Shown here piece by piece: positions 1 through 6,174 of a stretch of DNA of 9,616 nt (position 1 is the stretch's first letter; every line of letters begins with the position of its first letter). The translations under genes and the position numbers were made by a program. This stretch comes from Candidatus Adiutrix sp. (lineage in GTDB: Bacteria; Desulfobacterota; Desulfarculia; Adiutricales; Adiutricaceae), in NCBI GenBank assembly GCA_031285975.1, contig JAITVE010000085.1, forward strand, positions 1-9,616, written 5' to 3'. Below the pieces are notes generated by a model. That model was not told the DNA's origin, ran no database searches, and saw only the letters and a program-made list of their open reading frames with translations.

Positions 1-248
1 AGGCTTGGGGCGGGCGCGTGCGGGCGATTCTGAGCCGCCAGGTGGCCTCCGCCCAGGGCCGCCGCGACTATATCCGGGTGCGCCTGGAGCCCCCGCAGTC
101 GTCCGGCACCCTGCCCACAGCCGTGCCGGTGCTGGGCAAAAGCGGGCTCATCACCACTCTGGTGATGGCCGACGGCCTGATAATCTGCCCCGAAGAACTG
201 GAAGGTTTGAGCGCCGGTCAAGTGGTCGAAGTTACTTTATCTTTATAA
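1..248 (+). CDS. moeA: Molybdopterin molybdenumtransferase MoeA, C-terminal fragment (5' end outside window)
   Basis: The frame is open from the first bases of the window (codons from position 3) to a TAA at 246-248, giving about 80 residues. The sequence matches the end of MoeA: a segment reading GRRDYIRVRLE, then PVLGKSGLITTLVMADGLI and a closing EGLSAGQVVEVTL. In MoeA these belong to the last strands of the central domain and the small C-terminal beta domain. MoeA inserts molybdate (or tungstate) into adenylylated molybdopterin in the cytoplasm. The catalytic domain lies upstream of the window, so activity cannot be judged. The next gene, also MoeA-like, starts 15 bases after the stop, so the two are very probably co-transcribed. 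A GTG at 18 is inside the frame and is not a convincing start. Confidence 0.85.
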   Translation, partial: AWGGRVRAILSRQVASAQGRRDYIRVRLEPPQSSGTLPTAVPVLGKSGLITTLVMADGLIICPEELEGLSAGQVVEVTLSL

Positions 249-263
249 AAAAGCTGGGATATT

Positions 264-2207
264 ATGAAACGCAAAGTCTATCTGAAGCTGCACACTCTGG
301 ACGACGCCTTGAAACTGCTGTTCGAGAGCTTTGGCGAAAGCCCTTTGGCCAAAGAAAAGGTACCGCTGGAAGCGGCCTGGGGCCGCACCCTGGCGGGAAA
401 CGCGGCGGCGCTTCTGTCATCCCCGGCCTTTCACGGCGCGGCTATGGATGGCGTGGCCATCAGGGCCGAAAGCAGTTTCGGAGCCAGTGAGCGGCGGCCC
501 AAAACCCTGGCCATTGGCCGGGAGGCCCACTGGGTGAACACCGGCCAGGCCCTGCCTCCCGGCCGCGACGCGGTGGTCATGGTGGAAAACGTCGTCAGCG
601 GCCAGTCTGCCGACGGCACGGAAACCATAACCCTGGAAAAAGCCGTCTTCCCCTGGCAGCACGTCCGCAAAATGGGGGAGGATATTGTGGCCACGGAAAG
701 CGTGCTGCCGCCGGGCACCCTCATCGGGGCCTATGAAATCGGGGCCCTGGCCGCCGCCGGGCTCATTGCGCCCCCGGTGTTCGCCCGGCCGAAAGTGGCC
801 ATTATCCCCAGCGGCTCGGAACTGGCCCCCCTCTCGGAACTGACCCCGGAAATTTTGGCCAGCGGGGCCAGACTGCCGGAGTTCAACAGCCTGGTGCTTT
901 CGGCCCTGGTGCGGGAAGCCGGGGGCGAGCCGCTGGTTCACCCCATTGTGCCGGACGACCCCGAGCAAATCCGGGCGGCCATTTTGGAAGCTGTGCGCGG
1001 CCCGGCTGACCTGGTGGTGGTCAATGCCGGTTCCTCGGCGGGCAGCCGCGATTTCACGGCGGAAATTATCAGCCAGTTGGGCGAATTATTAGTGCACGGC
1101 GTGTCCATAATGCCCGGCAAGCCCACGGCCATCGGCGCGGTGGAGGGGAAGCCCGTCCTGGGCATTCCCGGCTACCCGGTGTCTGCGGTCATCGCTTTTG
1201 AGGAATTCGGCCTCAACCTTCTGGCCCGCTGGCAGGGGCGGGAGCGGCTGGCCAAGCCCCAGGCCTGGGCCCGGCCCTTCCAGGCTTTGCCGTCCCGACC
1301 GGGCATGGAGGAAATTCTGCGGGTCAAGCTGGGCCGGGTGGACGACCAGCTCATCGCCGTGCCCCTGGCGCGGGGCGCGGGCACGGTCTCCAGCCTGAGC
1401 CGGGCCGATGGGCTTATCCGCGTGCCCGCCCCGGTGGAGGGTTTCGCGGCGGATGCGCCGGTGCCGGTGAGCCTTATCCGCAGCCCCGGCGAAATCGACG
1501 GGGCCTTGCTGGCCATCGGCAGCCACGACAACACCCTCGATGTGCTGGACGGTTTATTGCGCAAGCACCGCCCCGGCTACCGCCTCACCTCGGCCCACGT
1601 GGGCTCCCTGGGCGGCCTGATGGCTCTGAAAGCCGGGCGCTGCCACCTGGCCGGGACGCACCTGCTGGGCACGGACGGCCTGTATAACCGGGCCGCCATC
1701 AGCGAACACCTCAAAGGCGTACCCATCAAACTGCTGCGCCTGGCCGACCGGGAGCAGGGCCTCATGGTGGCTCCCGGCAACCCCTTGAATGTGACCGGCC
1801 TGCGCGATTTAACCCGACCGGGCGTGACCTTCATCAACCGCCAGCGGGGCAGCGGCACCCGGGTGCTGCTGGATTGGGAACTGGCCCGCCTGGGCCTTGA
1901 CCAGCAAAGCATCGCGGGCTACGAGGACGAGGAATACACCCACATGAGCGTGGCCGCCGCCGTGGCCGGGGGCCGGGTCTCGGCGGGGCTGGGGGTCAAG
2001 TCGGCGGCAATGGCCCTGGGTCTGGATTTTTTGCCCGTGGGGGTGGAGGAATATGACCTGGCCGTCAGTGCCCGCTACTGGGACGACCCGCGCCTGCAAA
2101 GCCTCCTGGAAGTCATCCGCAGCCAAAGCTTCCTCGAAGCCGCCGAAGCCCTGGGCGGCTACGGCCTGTCCCGCACCGGCGAGGTGTTGTGGGAGTTTGA
2201 GGGCTGA
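264..2207 (+). CDS. MoeA domain fused to PBP-like (substrate-binding) domain, molybdenum/tungsten cofactor protein
   Basis: The protein has 647 residues and two modules. Residues 1 to about 405 are MoeA: AMDGVAIRA at 60-68 (the MDGYA motif), TGQALPPGRDAVV at 93-105, GED at 138-140, IIPSGSEL at 180-187, VNAGSSAGSRDF at 253-264, MPGKPTAIG at 283-291 and IPGYPVSAV at 301-309. The aspartates at 62, 140 and 263 correspond to conserved MoeA acidic residues. Residues about 412-647 match the PBP_like domain found fused to MoeA in many anaerobes, with GSLGGLMALKAGRCHLAGTH at 447-466 and RQRGSGTRVLLDWEL at 526-540. No signal peptide is visible, so the binding domain should be cytoplasmic; a role in oxyanion or cofactor sensing or delivery is inference. 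The ATG at 264 lies 15 bases after the upstream moeA stop, with only a weak GGGA Shine-Dalgarno. With an AOR gene nearby, tungsten insertion is plausible. Confidence 0.88.
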   Translation: MKRKVYLKLHTLDDALKLLFESFGESPLAKEKVPLEAAWGRTLAGNAAALLSSPAFHGAAMDGVAIRAESSFGASERRPKTLAIGREAHWVNTGQALPPGRDAVVMVENVVSGQSADGTETITLEKAVFPWQHVRKMGEDIVATESVLPPGTLIGAYEIGALAAAGLIAPPVFARPKVAIIPSGSELAPLSELTPEILASGARLPEFNSLVLSALVREAGGEPLVHPIVPDDPEQIRAAILEAVRGPADLVVVNAGSSAGSRDFTAEIISQLGELLVHGVSIMPGKPTAIGAVEGKPVLGIPGYPVSAVIAFEEFGLNLLARWQGRERLAKPQAWARPFQALPSRPGMEEILRVKLGRVDDQLIAVPLARGAGTVSSLSRADGLIRVPAPVEGFAADAPVPVSLIRSPGEIDGALLAIGSHDNTLDVLDGLLRKHRPGYRLTSAHVGSLGGLMALKAGRCHLAGTHLLGTDGLYNRAAISEHLKGVPIKLLRLADREQGLMVAPGNPLNVTGLRDLTRPGVTFINRQRGSGTRVLLDWELARLGLDQQSIAGYEDEEYTHMSVAAAVAGGRVSAGLGVKSAAMALGLDFLPVGVEEYDLAVSARYWDDPRLQSLLEVIRSQSFLEAAEALGGYGLSRTGEVLWEFEG

Positions 2208-2217
2208 GCCGTAGCCC

Positions 2218-2246
2218 TTGCATAGTATGGGTATCTGTGGTATTTT
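2218..2246 (+). promoter_or_regulatory. Possible promoter for the small-gene pair
   Basis: TTGCAT at 2218-2223 is separated by 17 bases from TATTTT at 2241-2246 in the AT-rich gap after the MoeA-PBP gene. Each hexamer fits sigma70 only moderately. The location upstream of a gene of different base composition supports an independent promoter, but this is a weak call. Confidence 0.3.
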
Positions 2247-2292
2247 TTTACATGGGTTTGAACAATACAACTTTTGCACGAAGGAGCTTACA

Positions 2293-2517
2293 ATGAAAAA
2301 TTACCATCCAACTGTAATGTTTGAACTTCTTTACGGTGCGATGCAGCGAAATACGGTCTATCAGCGTCTTGTTTTTGAGCAGGGGCAACTCGGACGGCCT
2401 CTCGAAGAAAAAGAAATCGACAAAATCTGGGAAGCTGAGCTTCAAGCTATCTCTGACTATGCGGTAGATGTAGAGAGTGATATTGCTAAAGCTTATGGTA
2501 ACGATGGTTTTGTCTGA
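2293..2517 (+). CDS. Small protein of unknown function (74 aa), AT-rich
   Basis: The ATG at 2293 is chosen because AAGGAG lies at 2281-2286, six bases before it. An upstream in-frame ATG at 2218 would add 25 unlikely residues and lacks such a site. The 74-residue product starts MKNYHPTVMFELLYGAMQ and has a charged, probably helical body ending DIAKAYGNDGFV. No signal peptide, membrane segment or catalytic motif is visible, and I do not recognise the family. Codons favour A/T third positions, for example many GAA, AAA, CTT and TAT, unlike the GC-rich genes on both sides. This suggests recent acquisition. The next small gene starts 18 bases after the stop, so the two may form a transcript ending at 2862. 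Confidence 0.7.
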   Translation: MKNYHPTVMFELLYGAMQRNTVYQRLVFEQGQLGRPLEEKEIDKIWEAELQAISDYAVDVESDIAKAYGNDGFV

Positions 2518-2535
2518 CACAACCACGAGCCTGAG

Positions 2536-2799
2536 GTGAGATTGCGAGAGAGCAACGAAACGAAAACTACCCTTAAAAAAAAGCCCATTCCCCTGACGGA
2601 CGGCGGCAATCTGTCTGCGCCCTTGGTATTGCCCCGCATCCCGAAGGAGTATGACCAGTGGTTCCGGGCCCAAGTTCAGGAAGCCCTGGATGACCCCGGC
2701 GAAGTGTCCTACACCCATGAAGAAGTGATGGCCGCCAGTCAGGCGATCATCGACCAAAAACGCCTGGAAAAAGATTTACGTGAATGCGCCAAGTCTTAA
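2536..2799 (+). CDS. Small protein with RelB/StbD-type antitoxin-like C-terminal half (87 aa)
   Basis: The frame runs from a GTG at 2536 to a TAA at 2797-2799. The start is uncertain: only a weak purine stretch precedes it and TTG at 2542 is an alternative. The N-terminal 30 residues are basic and low in order. Residues 38-54 read EYDQWFRAQVQEALDDP and are followed by HEEVMAASQAII at 61-72. This WFR..V..ALDDP..HEEVM pattern resembles the toxin-wrapping tail of RelB/DinJ/StbD-like addiction antitoxins, as I know that family. The usual N-terminal DNA-binding (ribbon-helix-helix) part is not evident, and no RelE/YafQ-type toxin gene follows; a terminator does. It could be an orphan or remnant antitoxin, or an unrelated conserved small protein. 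The coding frame looks real; the family assignment is tentative. Confidence 0.5.
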   Translation: MRLRESNETKTTLKKKPIPLTDGGNLSAPLVLPRIPKEYDQWFRAQVQEALDDPGEVSYTHEEVMAASQAIIDQKRLEKDLRECAKS

Positions 2800-2821
2800 G
2801 TGACGCGCCCCCAGATCCAAT

Positions 2822-2862
2822 TACCCTGCCTCAAGGCTTCCAGCCGGGCGGGGTATTTTTTT
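2822..2862 (+). terminator. Intrinsic terminator of the small-gene pair
   Basis: TACCCTGCC at 2822-2830 pairs with GGCGGGGTA at 2847-2855 (9 bp with one G-U pair), followed by seven T at 2856-2862. It lies 22 bases after the stop of the 87-residue gene and ends + strand transcription before the convergent aor gene. Confidence 0.75.
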
Positions 2863-2865
2863 ACC

Positions 2866-2915
2866 AAAAAAAACCGCCCCGCCGACGTTACCTGATACGT
2901 CATATGGCGGGGCGG
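2866..2915 (-). terminator. Intrinsic terminator of aor
   Basis: CCGCCCCGCC at 2874-2883 and GGCGGGGCGG at 2906-2915 form a perfect 10-bp stem. On the - strand the stem is followed by eight T (A run at 2866-2873). It serves the aor gene ending at 3008. It directly abuts the + strand terminator, so the two operons converge with back-to-back terminators. Further small hairpins lie between it and the aor stop, at 2921-2942 and 2987-3003. Confidence 0.85.
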
Positions 2916-3007
2916 AGTGTTGAAGGCGGCCGGGCCGCTTCAACTTGCCAGGGTGGAGACCCGTATGATCCCATCAAGGCAATTGGTTTACCTTTTCGGT
3001 AAAATGT

Positions 3008-4741
3008 TTACCACTTCAAAACGCTGTCCAGCTCGGCATCGGTGATGTCGAAGGTGGTGTTGTGGGGCGGGAATTTTTCATCTTTGAAAAAGTCCGGCAG
3101 GCGGTCGGAGGGCGAACTGATGCCCGCCCGGCGGTTGAAGTCGAGTTCCGTTTCCAGCACGGTTTTGCCCAGGGCGGTGACGTCGTCCAGGCCCAGGCTC
3201 AGGCCGTAGCGGGCGTTGAGCATGTCCACAATGGCCACCAGGGCGTCGGGGTTATCCAGCACGGCAAAGGCCACGAAGAGGCAGAGGCCGGTGGTGTCCA
3301 CGGCGGCGGTGGCGATCTGAAGGTTGCGGGACAGTTCCACCTGGCCGGAAGAGCTCAGGGGATCCACCGTGCCGCCCACGCTGAGAATGTTGGCCGTGAC
3401 CGCGTACCCTGCCGTGTGGTCAGCGCCCATGGGCGTGGTGGCGTAGGTGACGCCCTGGCCCTTGACGGCGCGGGGGTCATAGGCGGGCAGGCCCTGGCCC
3501 TTGACTTCCGGCACCCGGCGCAGGCCGTAGACCTTGCCGGTAATGGCCACGCCGCAGCCCAAGATGCGCCCGATGGGCGAGCCCTGGCTGATTTCACCCA
3601 AAAGCTTCAACGCGCCTTCGGCGTCGCCGAACTTCAAAACACCGGCTTCCATGAACAGGGCAATGGCCGCGCCCACATCGATGGTGTCCACACCCACATC
3701 GTCGCACATGTAGTCATAGCGGGCGATCATGTCCAGGTCGTCAATGCCGGAGTTGGGGCCGAAAGCCCAGAGGGTTTCGTATTCCGGCCACTTGCCCATG
3801 AACTTGCCGTTTTTATCAGGGTAAATGCCGCTGCACCGCATAATGCAGCCGCTCATGCAGCCGTGGGCCACCACGCCGTCGCCGCCGCGCTCTTTGGTGA
3901 TTTGGTTCAGCATTTCGCCGGAGACGGATTCGTGGCCTTCAAAGCGGCCCGTGGAGAAGTTGCGGGTCGGCAGGCCCCCGGCTTCGTGAAGAATGTTCAC
4001 CAGCACCGCCGTGCCGTAGTTCGGCAGGCCCTGGCCGCAGACCGGGTGTTCGGTGAGGGCTTTGGCAAAGCGTTTGGCGGCGGCGTTGAAGGCTTCGGGG
4101 TTGTCCAGGGGCAGGTTCTTGCCCTCGGCGGGGTTGATAATGACGGCCTTCAAACCCTTGGAGCCCATCACCGCGCCCACGCCGCCGCGCCCGGCGTGGC
4201 GGGCGGGCCGCAGTTCGCGGTCGGTGAAGGCAATGCTGGCGGCGGCGAGCTTGAACTCACCGGCCCGGCCAATGCTGACATAACTGCACTCTTTGCCGTA
4301 TTTTTCCACCAGCTTGGCCACAGCGTCGTAGTTGTTCAGCCCGGTGACCAGGCTGGGCACCAGTTTGGCGCTGTCTTTGCCGAGTTCCAGCTGATACCAT
4401 TCCCCTTCGGGGGCCATATCTTCAATGATGACCGCGTGGATGCCCAGCTTGGCCAGGTGCCCGCCGGGCTGCCCGCCGCTGTTGGCTTCCTTGATGCCGC
4501 CGGTCATGGGGCTTTTGCAGCCCACGGAGACGCGGTTGGAGTTGGCGCAGTTGGTGCCGCCCAAAAGGCCGGGGGCGATGACCAGCTTGTTGTGGGGCCC
4601 CAGGGGCGTAGAGGTGGCCGGAACTTCCTTGGCAACAATAGTGGAAGTCAAGCCGCGACCGCCCAGACCGGCATAGTCCGGCGGCACGTCCTCAAAGACG
4701 CAGTTTTTGGTGGCCATGTTGACGCGAAGAATTTTATACAT
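3008..4741 (-). CDS. aor: Aldehyde:ferredoxin oxidoreductase (tungsten-pterin enzyme)
   Basis: The 577-residue protein is near the usual length of about 600 for the family. AOR enzymes oxidise aldehydes to carboxylates with ferredoxin in the cytoplasm, using a bis-pterin tungsten centre and one [4Fe-4S] cluster. Visible features: N-terminal pterin-domain motifs GLGGRG (25-30), APGLLGGTNCANSNR (56-70) and HAGRGGVGAVMGSKGLKAV (182-200); cluster cysteines C295, C299 and C303 (HGCMSGCIMRC) and C487 in DTTGLC; the acidic PEYETLW at 319-325; and GADHTAGYA at 439-447, which holds the catalytic-type His442. The first cysteines are spaced C-x3-C-x3-C, not C-x2-C-x3-C as in Pyrococcus AOR. The ATG at 4741 is preceded by AGGAGG seven bases away; the open frame extends 19 codons further, but those residues are promoter DNA. 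The natural substrate cannot be read from the sequence, and other members of the family are possible. Confidence 0.93.
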   Translation of the reverse strand: MYKILRVNMATKNCVFEDVPPDYAGLGGRGLTSTIVAKEVPATSTPLGPHNKLVIAPGLLGGTNCANSNRVSVGCKSPMTGGIKEANSGGQPGGHLAKLGIHAVIIEDMAPEGEWYQLELGKDSAKLVPSLVTGLNNYDAVAKLVEKYGKECSYVSIGRAGEFKLAAASIAFTDRELRPARHAGRGGVGAVMGSKGLKAVIINPAEGKNLPLDNPEAFNAAAKRFAKALTEHPVCGQGLPNYGTAVLVNILHEAGGLPTRNFSTGRFEGHESVSGEMLNQITKERGGDGVVAHGCMSGCIMRCSGIYPDKNGKFMGKWPEYETLWAFGPNSGIDDLDMIARYDYMCDDVGVDTIDVGAAIALFMEAGVLKFGDAEGALKLLGEISQGSPIGRILGCGVAITGKVYGLRRVPEVKGQGLPAYDPRAVKGQGVTYATTPMGADHTAGYAVTANILSVGGTVDPLSSSGQVELSRNLQIATAAVDTTGLCLFVAFAVLDNPDALVAIVDMLNARYGLSLGLDDVTALGKTVLETELDFNRRAGISSPSDRLPDFFKDEKFPPHNTTFDITDAELDSVLKW

Positions 4742-4770
4742 AACTCGACCTCCTGTAATTTCGTATCCCC

Positions 4771-4798
4771 AGTATAGCCCAAACGCGGCCCATGTCAA
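4771..4798 (-). promoter_or_regulatory. Sigma70-type promoter of aor
   Basis: On the - strand TTGACA (4793-4798, perfect -35) is followed by 16 bases and TATACT (4771-4776, five of six at -10). Transcription should begin near 4764, giving a leader of about 23 bases containing the AGGAGG at 4749-4754. The elements lie immediately downstream of the palindrome at 4815-4850. Confidence 0.8.
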
Positions 4799-4810
4799 GT
4801 TTTTATCAAT

Positions 4811-4850
4811 AAAAACAGCATGTTATGTCTACATTGACATAACATGCTGT
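4811..4850 (-). terminator. Terminator-like perfect inverted repeat after the AOR-like locus
   Basis: ACAGCATGTTATGTC (4815-4829) and its exact complement GACATAACATGCTGT (4836-4850) form a 15-bp stem with a six-base loop. On the - strand it is followed by five T (4811-4815 read in reverse). It starts 17 bases after the TGA of the AOR-like gene, the right place for its terminator. The stem is AT-rich, unlike the GC-rich terminator at 2874-2915, and there is no T run on the + strand side. Confidence 0.6.
4815..4850. promoter_or_regulatory. Possible ModE-like oxyanion operator upstream of aor
   Basis: The same palindrome contains GTTATGTC-N6-GACATAAC at 4822-4843. ModE boxes, as I recall them, have the form GTTATATA-N6-TATATAAC; the outer GTTAT and ATAAC blocks and the 12-base gap between them match that form. 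The centre lies about 68 bases upstream of the predicted aor start, a position suited to activation. ModE-type regulators respond to molybdate or tungstate, which would suit a tungsten-enzyme gene. No regulator gene is in the window, so this is inference and competes with the terminator reading. Confidence 0.35.
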
Positions 4851-4867
4851 CGCGTAAGGTATGGATT

Positions 4868-5437
4868 TCAGGCGTGTTCGGCGGCAGCCTCGGGAAAGCG
4901 CAATGTTTCCGCGTCAAAAGCCGCGCCGTACTTGGCCCGCAATAAAGCCTCCAGAGCCGCCCGCAACTCGGCGTCGCCCGGCAGGGCCGCGTAGGCAAAG
5001 GCGCAGAGCCCCACCGAGTCCAGAAAAAAATCCTCGGCCTCCGTGAGGCCGGTGTTTTTCCGGGGGCCTTTTTCTGAGAGCGGCAGCCCCCAGGCCCGAG
5101 CCGCCGCTGCCGCGCCCTGGCCCAGAAGGCGGCCCAGTTCGCTGCCCCGGCTTATTTCCTCCAGAGCCGCCAAAACGCCGCCGCAACCGGGCCGCACCGC
5201 CCCGGCTTTCAGGCCCAGGGCAATGGCCCCCGCTGTTTCAAAGGCTTCCAGACCAATGTCGTCGCAACTGTGATGATAGGCGGCCACAAAGTCGCCAAAG
5301 CCAAGCTGGGCCGCGTCCAAGCCCCAGAGGGCGGCATAGGCGGCGGCTTTGTTTTTTTTGCCGCCCTGGGGCACGCGGCAGCCGATAGGGCAGTCCCGGC
5401 AGCGGCCAAGCCCTGGAGCCGGAACGCCCTCAGGCAT
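4868..5437 (-). CDS. AOR-like C-terminal iron-sulfur protein, catalytic segments missing (3' part of split locus)
   Basis: From the ATG at 5437 the frame gives 189 residues. It aligns by eye with domains 2 and 3 of the neighbouring AOR: CRDCPIGC (C13, C16, C20) matches the cluster motif, YHHSCDDIGLEAFETAGAI (54-72) matches YDYMCDDVGVDTIDVGAAI of AOR, LEEISRGSELGRLLG (92-106) matches LGEISQGSPIGRILG, and DSVGLC (140-145) supplies the fourth cysteine. The AOR N-terminal pterin domain is absent. The acidic YETLW is replaced by YAALW, and about 60 residues including the DHTAGY segment are deleted. It therefore may hold a [4Fe-4S] cluster without AOR catalysis. No Shine-Dalgarno precedes the ATG, which overlaps the upstream frame's stop by eight bases, so this is probably the second half of one protein or is made by translational coupling or frameshift. 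Upstream codons of the same frame, to 5689, look like shadow sequence. Confidence 0.65.
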   Translation of the reverse strand: MPEGVPAPGLGRCRDCPIGCRVPQGGKKNKAAAYAALWGLDAAQLGFGDFVAAYHHSCDDIGLEAFETAGAIALGLKAGAVRPGCGGVLAALEEISRGSELGRLLGQGAAAAARAWGLPLSEKGPRKNTGLTEAEDFFLDSVGLCAFAYAALPGDAELRAALEALLRAKYGAAFDAETLRFPEAAAEHA

Positions 5438-6011
5438 GGGGGCCGTCGGCGATGACGGCGGTGAACAGCAGTTCGTCCGCGGCGGCGGCGAGTTCCCGCG
5501 CCAGGTCGGCGGCGGGCAGACGCCGCCCGTCCGCCAGGCAGAGGTCGTCCGGGGCGAAGCGGGCGTAGCGGATGAACTGCTCCGGGGTGACCCATATGCC
5601 CCGCCTGAGGAAATGGCCGCCCAAAGCGGGCAGCACCAGGCTATACAAAGCCAGGGTGATGCGCCCGCTGTGCGGATGAGCCGCTTCATGGCTGCGGTAG
5701 GTAATGCCGCCCCTGAGCGCCCGCACCGCGCTGTTCTTTTTCATGGACAGCCCCGCGATGCCCGGCAGCCCGGCCGCAAAAGCCAGCCGGGCCTGGTCTT
5801 CAATAATGGCCGTCGCCGGGTCGTCCACCGGCATACCGTCCAGCACCAGGGCTTCGATCAATTGCTGAGCCTGGGCCGTCAGCCCCAGCTCCGCCGTAAA
5901 AAATTCCGATAGCGGCACCCCCACCGTCACCGCCAGCCCCACCCCGGACTGCATAATCAGCTTCCAAGCCGCTGAAGCCCTCGGAATATCCACAGTTCTC
6001 ACCGCTTCCAT
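5430..6011 (-). CDS. Conserved-looking protein of unknown function, 5' part of split AOR-like locus
   Basis: The ATG at 6011 is preceded by a purine-rich AGGAAGG and opens a 193-residue frame ending at TGA 5430-5432. A TTG at 6050 is a less likely start. The N-terminal half has a compact pattern: VGVPLSEFF (30-38), LVLDGMPVDD (55-64), AAGLPGIAGLSM (79-90) and VRALRGGITY (96-105). It continues with a hydrophobic ITLALYSLVLPALGGHFLRRGI (residues 118-139). It resembles unnamed proteins I have seen in anaerobe genomes, but I cannot name a family or function. It is not the AOR pterin domain. The reading frame appears to pass into the AOR-like frame at the overlap: dropping one C from the five-C run (5438-5442 on the + strand) would give a single protein of roughly 380 residues. 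Either two coupled genes, a frameshifted pseudogene, or a sequencing error would explain this. Confidence 0.6.
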   Translation of the reverse strand: MEAVRTVDIPRASAAWKLIMQSGVGLAVTVGVPLSEFFTAELGLTAQAQQLIEALVLDGMPVDDPATAIIEDQARLAFAAGLPGIAGLSMKKNSAVRALRGGITYRSHEAAHPHSGRITLALYSLVLPALGGHFLRRGIWVTPEQFIRYARFAPDDLCLADGRRLPAADLARELAAAADELLFTAVIADGPHA

Positions 6012-6133
6012 GCCCGCCTTCCTTTCCCCTCCCCTGCCGGGAGGAATCAAGAACGTCTCCCCATTCTACCAAAACCAGCCGCCGGAGTGGAGAATAATTA
6101 CCGCCGCTTCAGCCGCCGGGCAATTCCAAAAGC

Positions 6134-6168
6134 ACAAGGGGTTCAGTCACATTGACTGAACCCCTTGT
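6134..6168 (-). terminator. Hairpin terminator of tRNA-Pro
   Basis: ACAAGGGGTTCAGTC (6134-6148) and GACTGAACCCCTTGT (6154-6168) form a perfect 15-bp stem with the five-base loop ACATT. It begins six bases after the CCA end of the tRNA. On the - strand it is followed by GCTTTTGG, a short T run, so termination is likely but not textbook. Confidence 0.65.
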
Positions 6169-6174
6169 TTAAGA

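Noticed and set aside
2201..2217. GGGCT-AGCCC hairpin at the end of the MoeA-PBP gene
   Set aside because: The stem is only five pairs and no T run follows directly, so a terminator call is not supported.
2784..3002. 72-codon + strand frame across the double terminator
   Set aside because: It spans two terminator hairpins and its sequence is low-complexity and basic; there is no good ribosome-binding site.
3062..4777. 571-codon open frame on the + strand opposite aor
   Set aside because: It lies antisense to a gene with complete AOR motifs, its His/Gly/Ala/Val-rich composition is typical of a GC-rich shadow frame, and it has no recognisable domain.
5438..5689. N-terminal extension of the AOR-like frame beyond the ATG at 5437
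   Set aside because: The extra 84 residues are Ser/Pro/Arg/Cys-rich shadow sequence opposite in frame to the better-looking 5' coding frame.
6060..6125. Promoter for the split AOR-like locus
   Set aside because: TAGAAT (6063-6068, - strand) has no acceptable -35 partner, and TTGCCC with TAATTA is too weak; no promoter is annotated.
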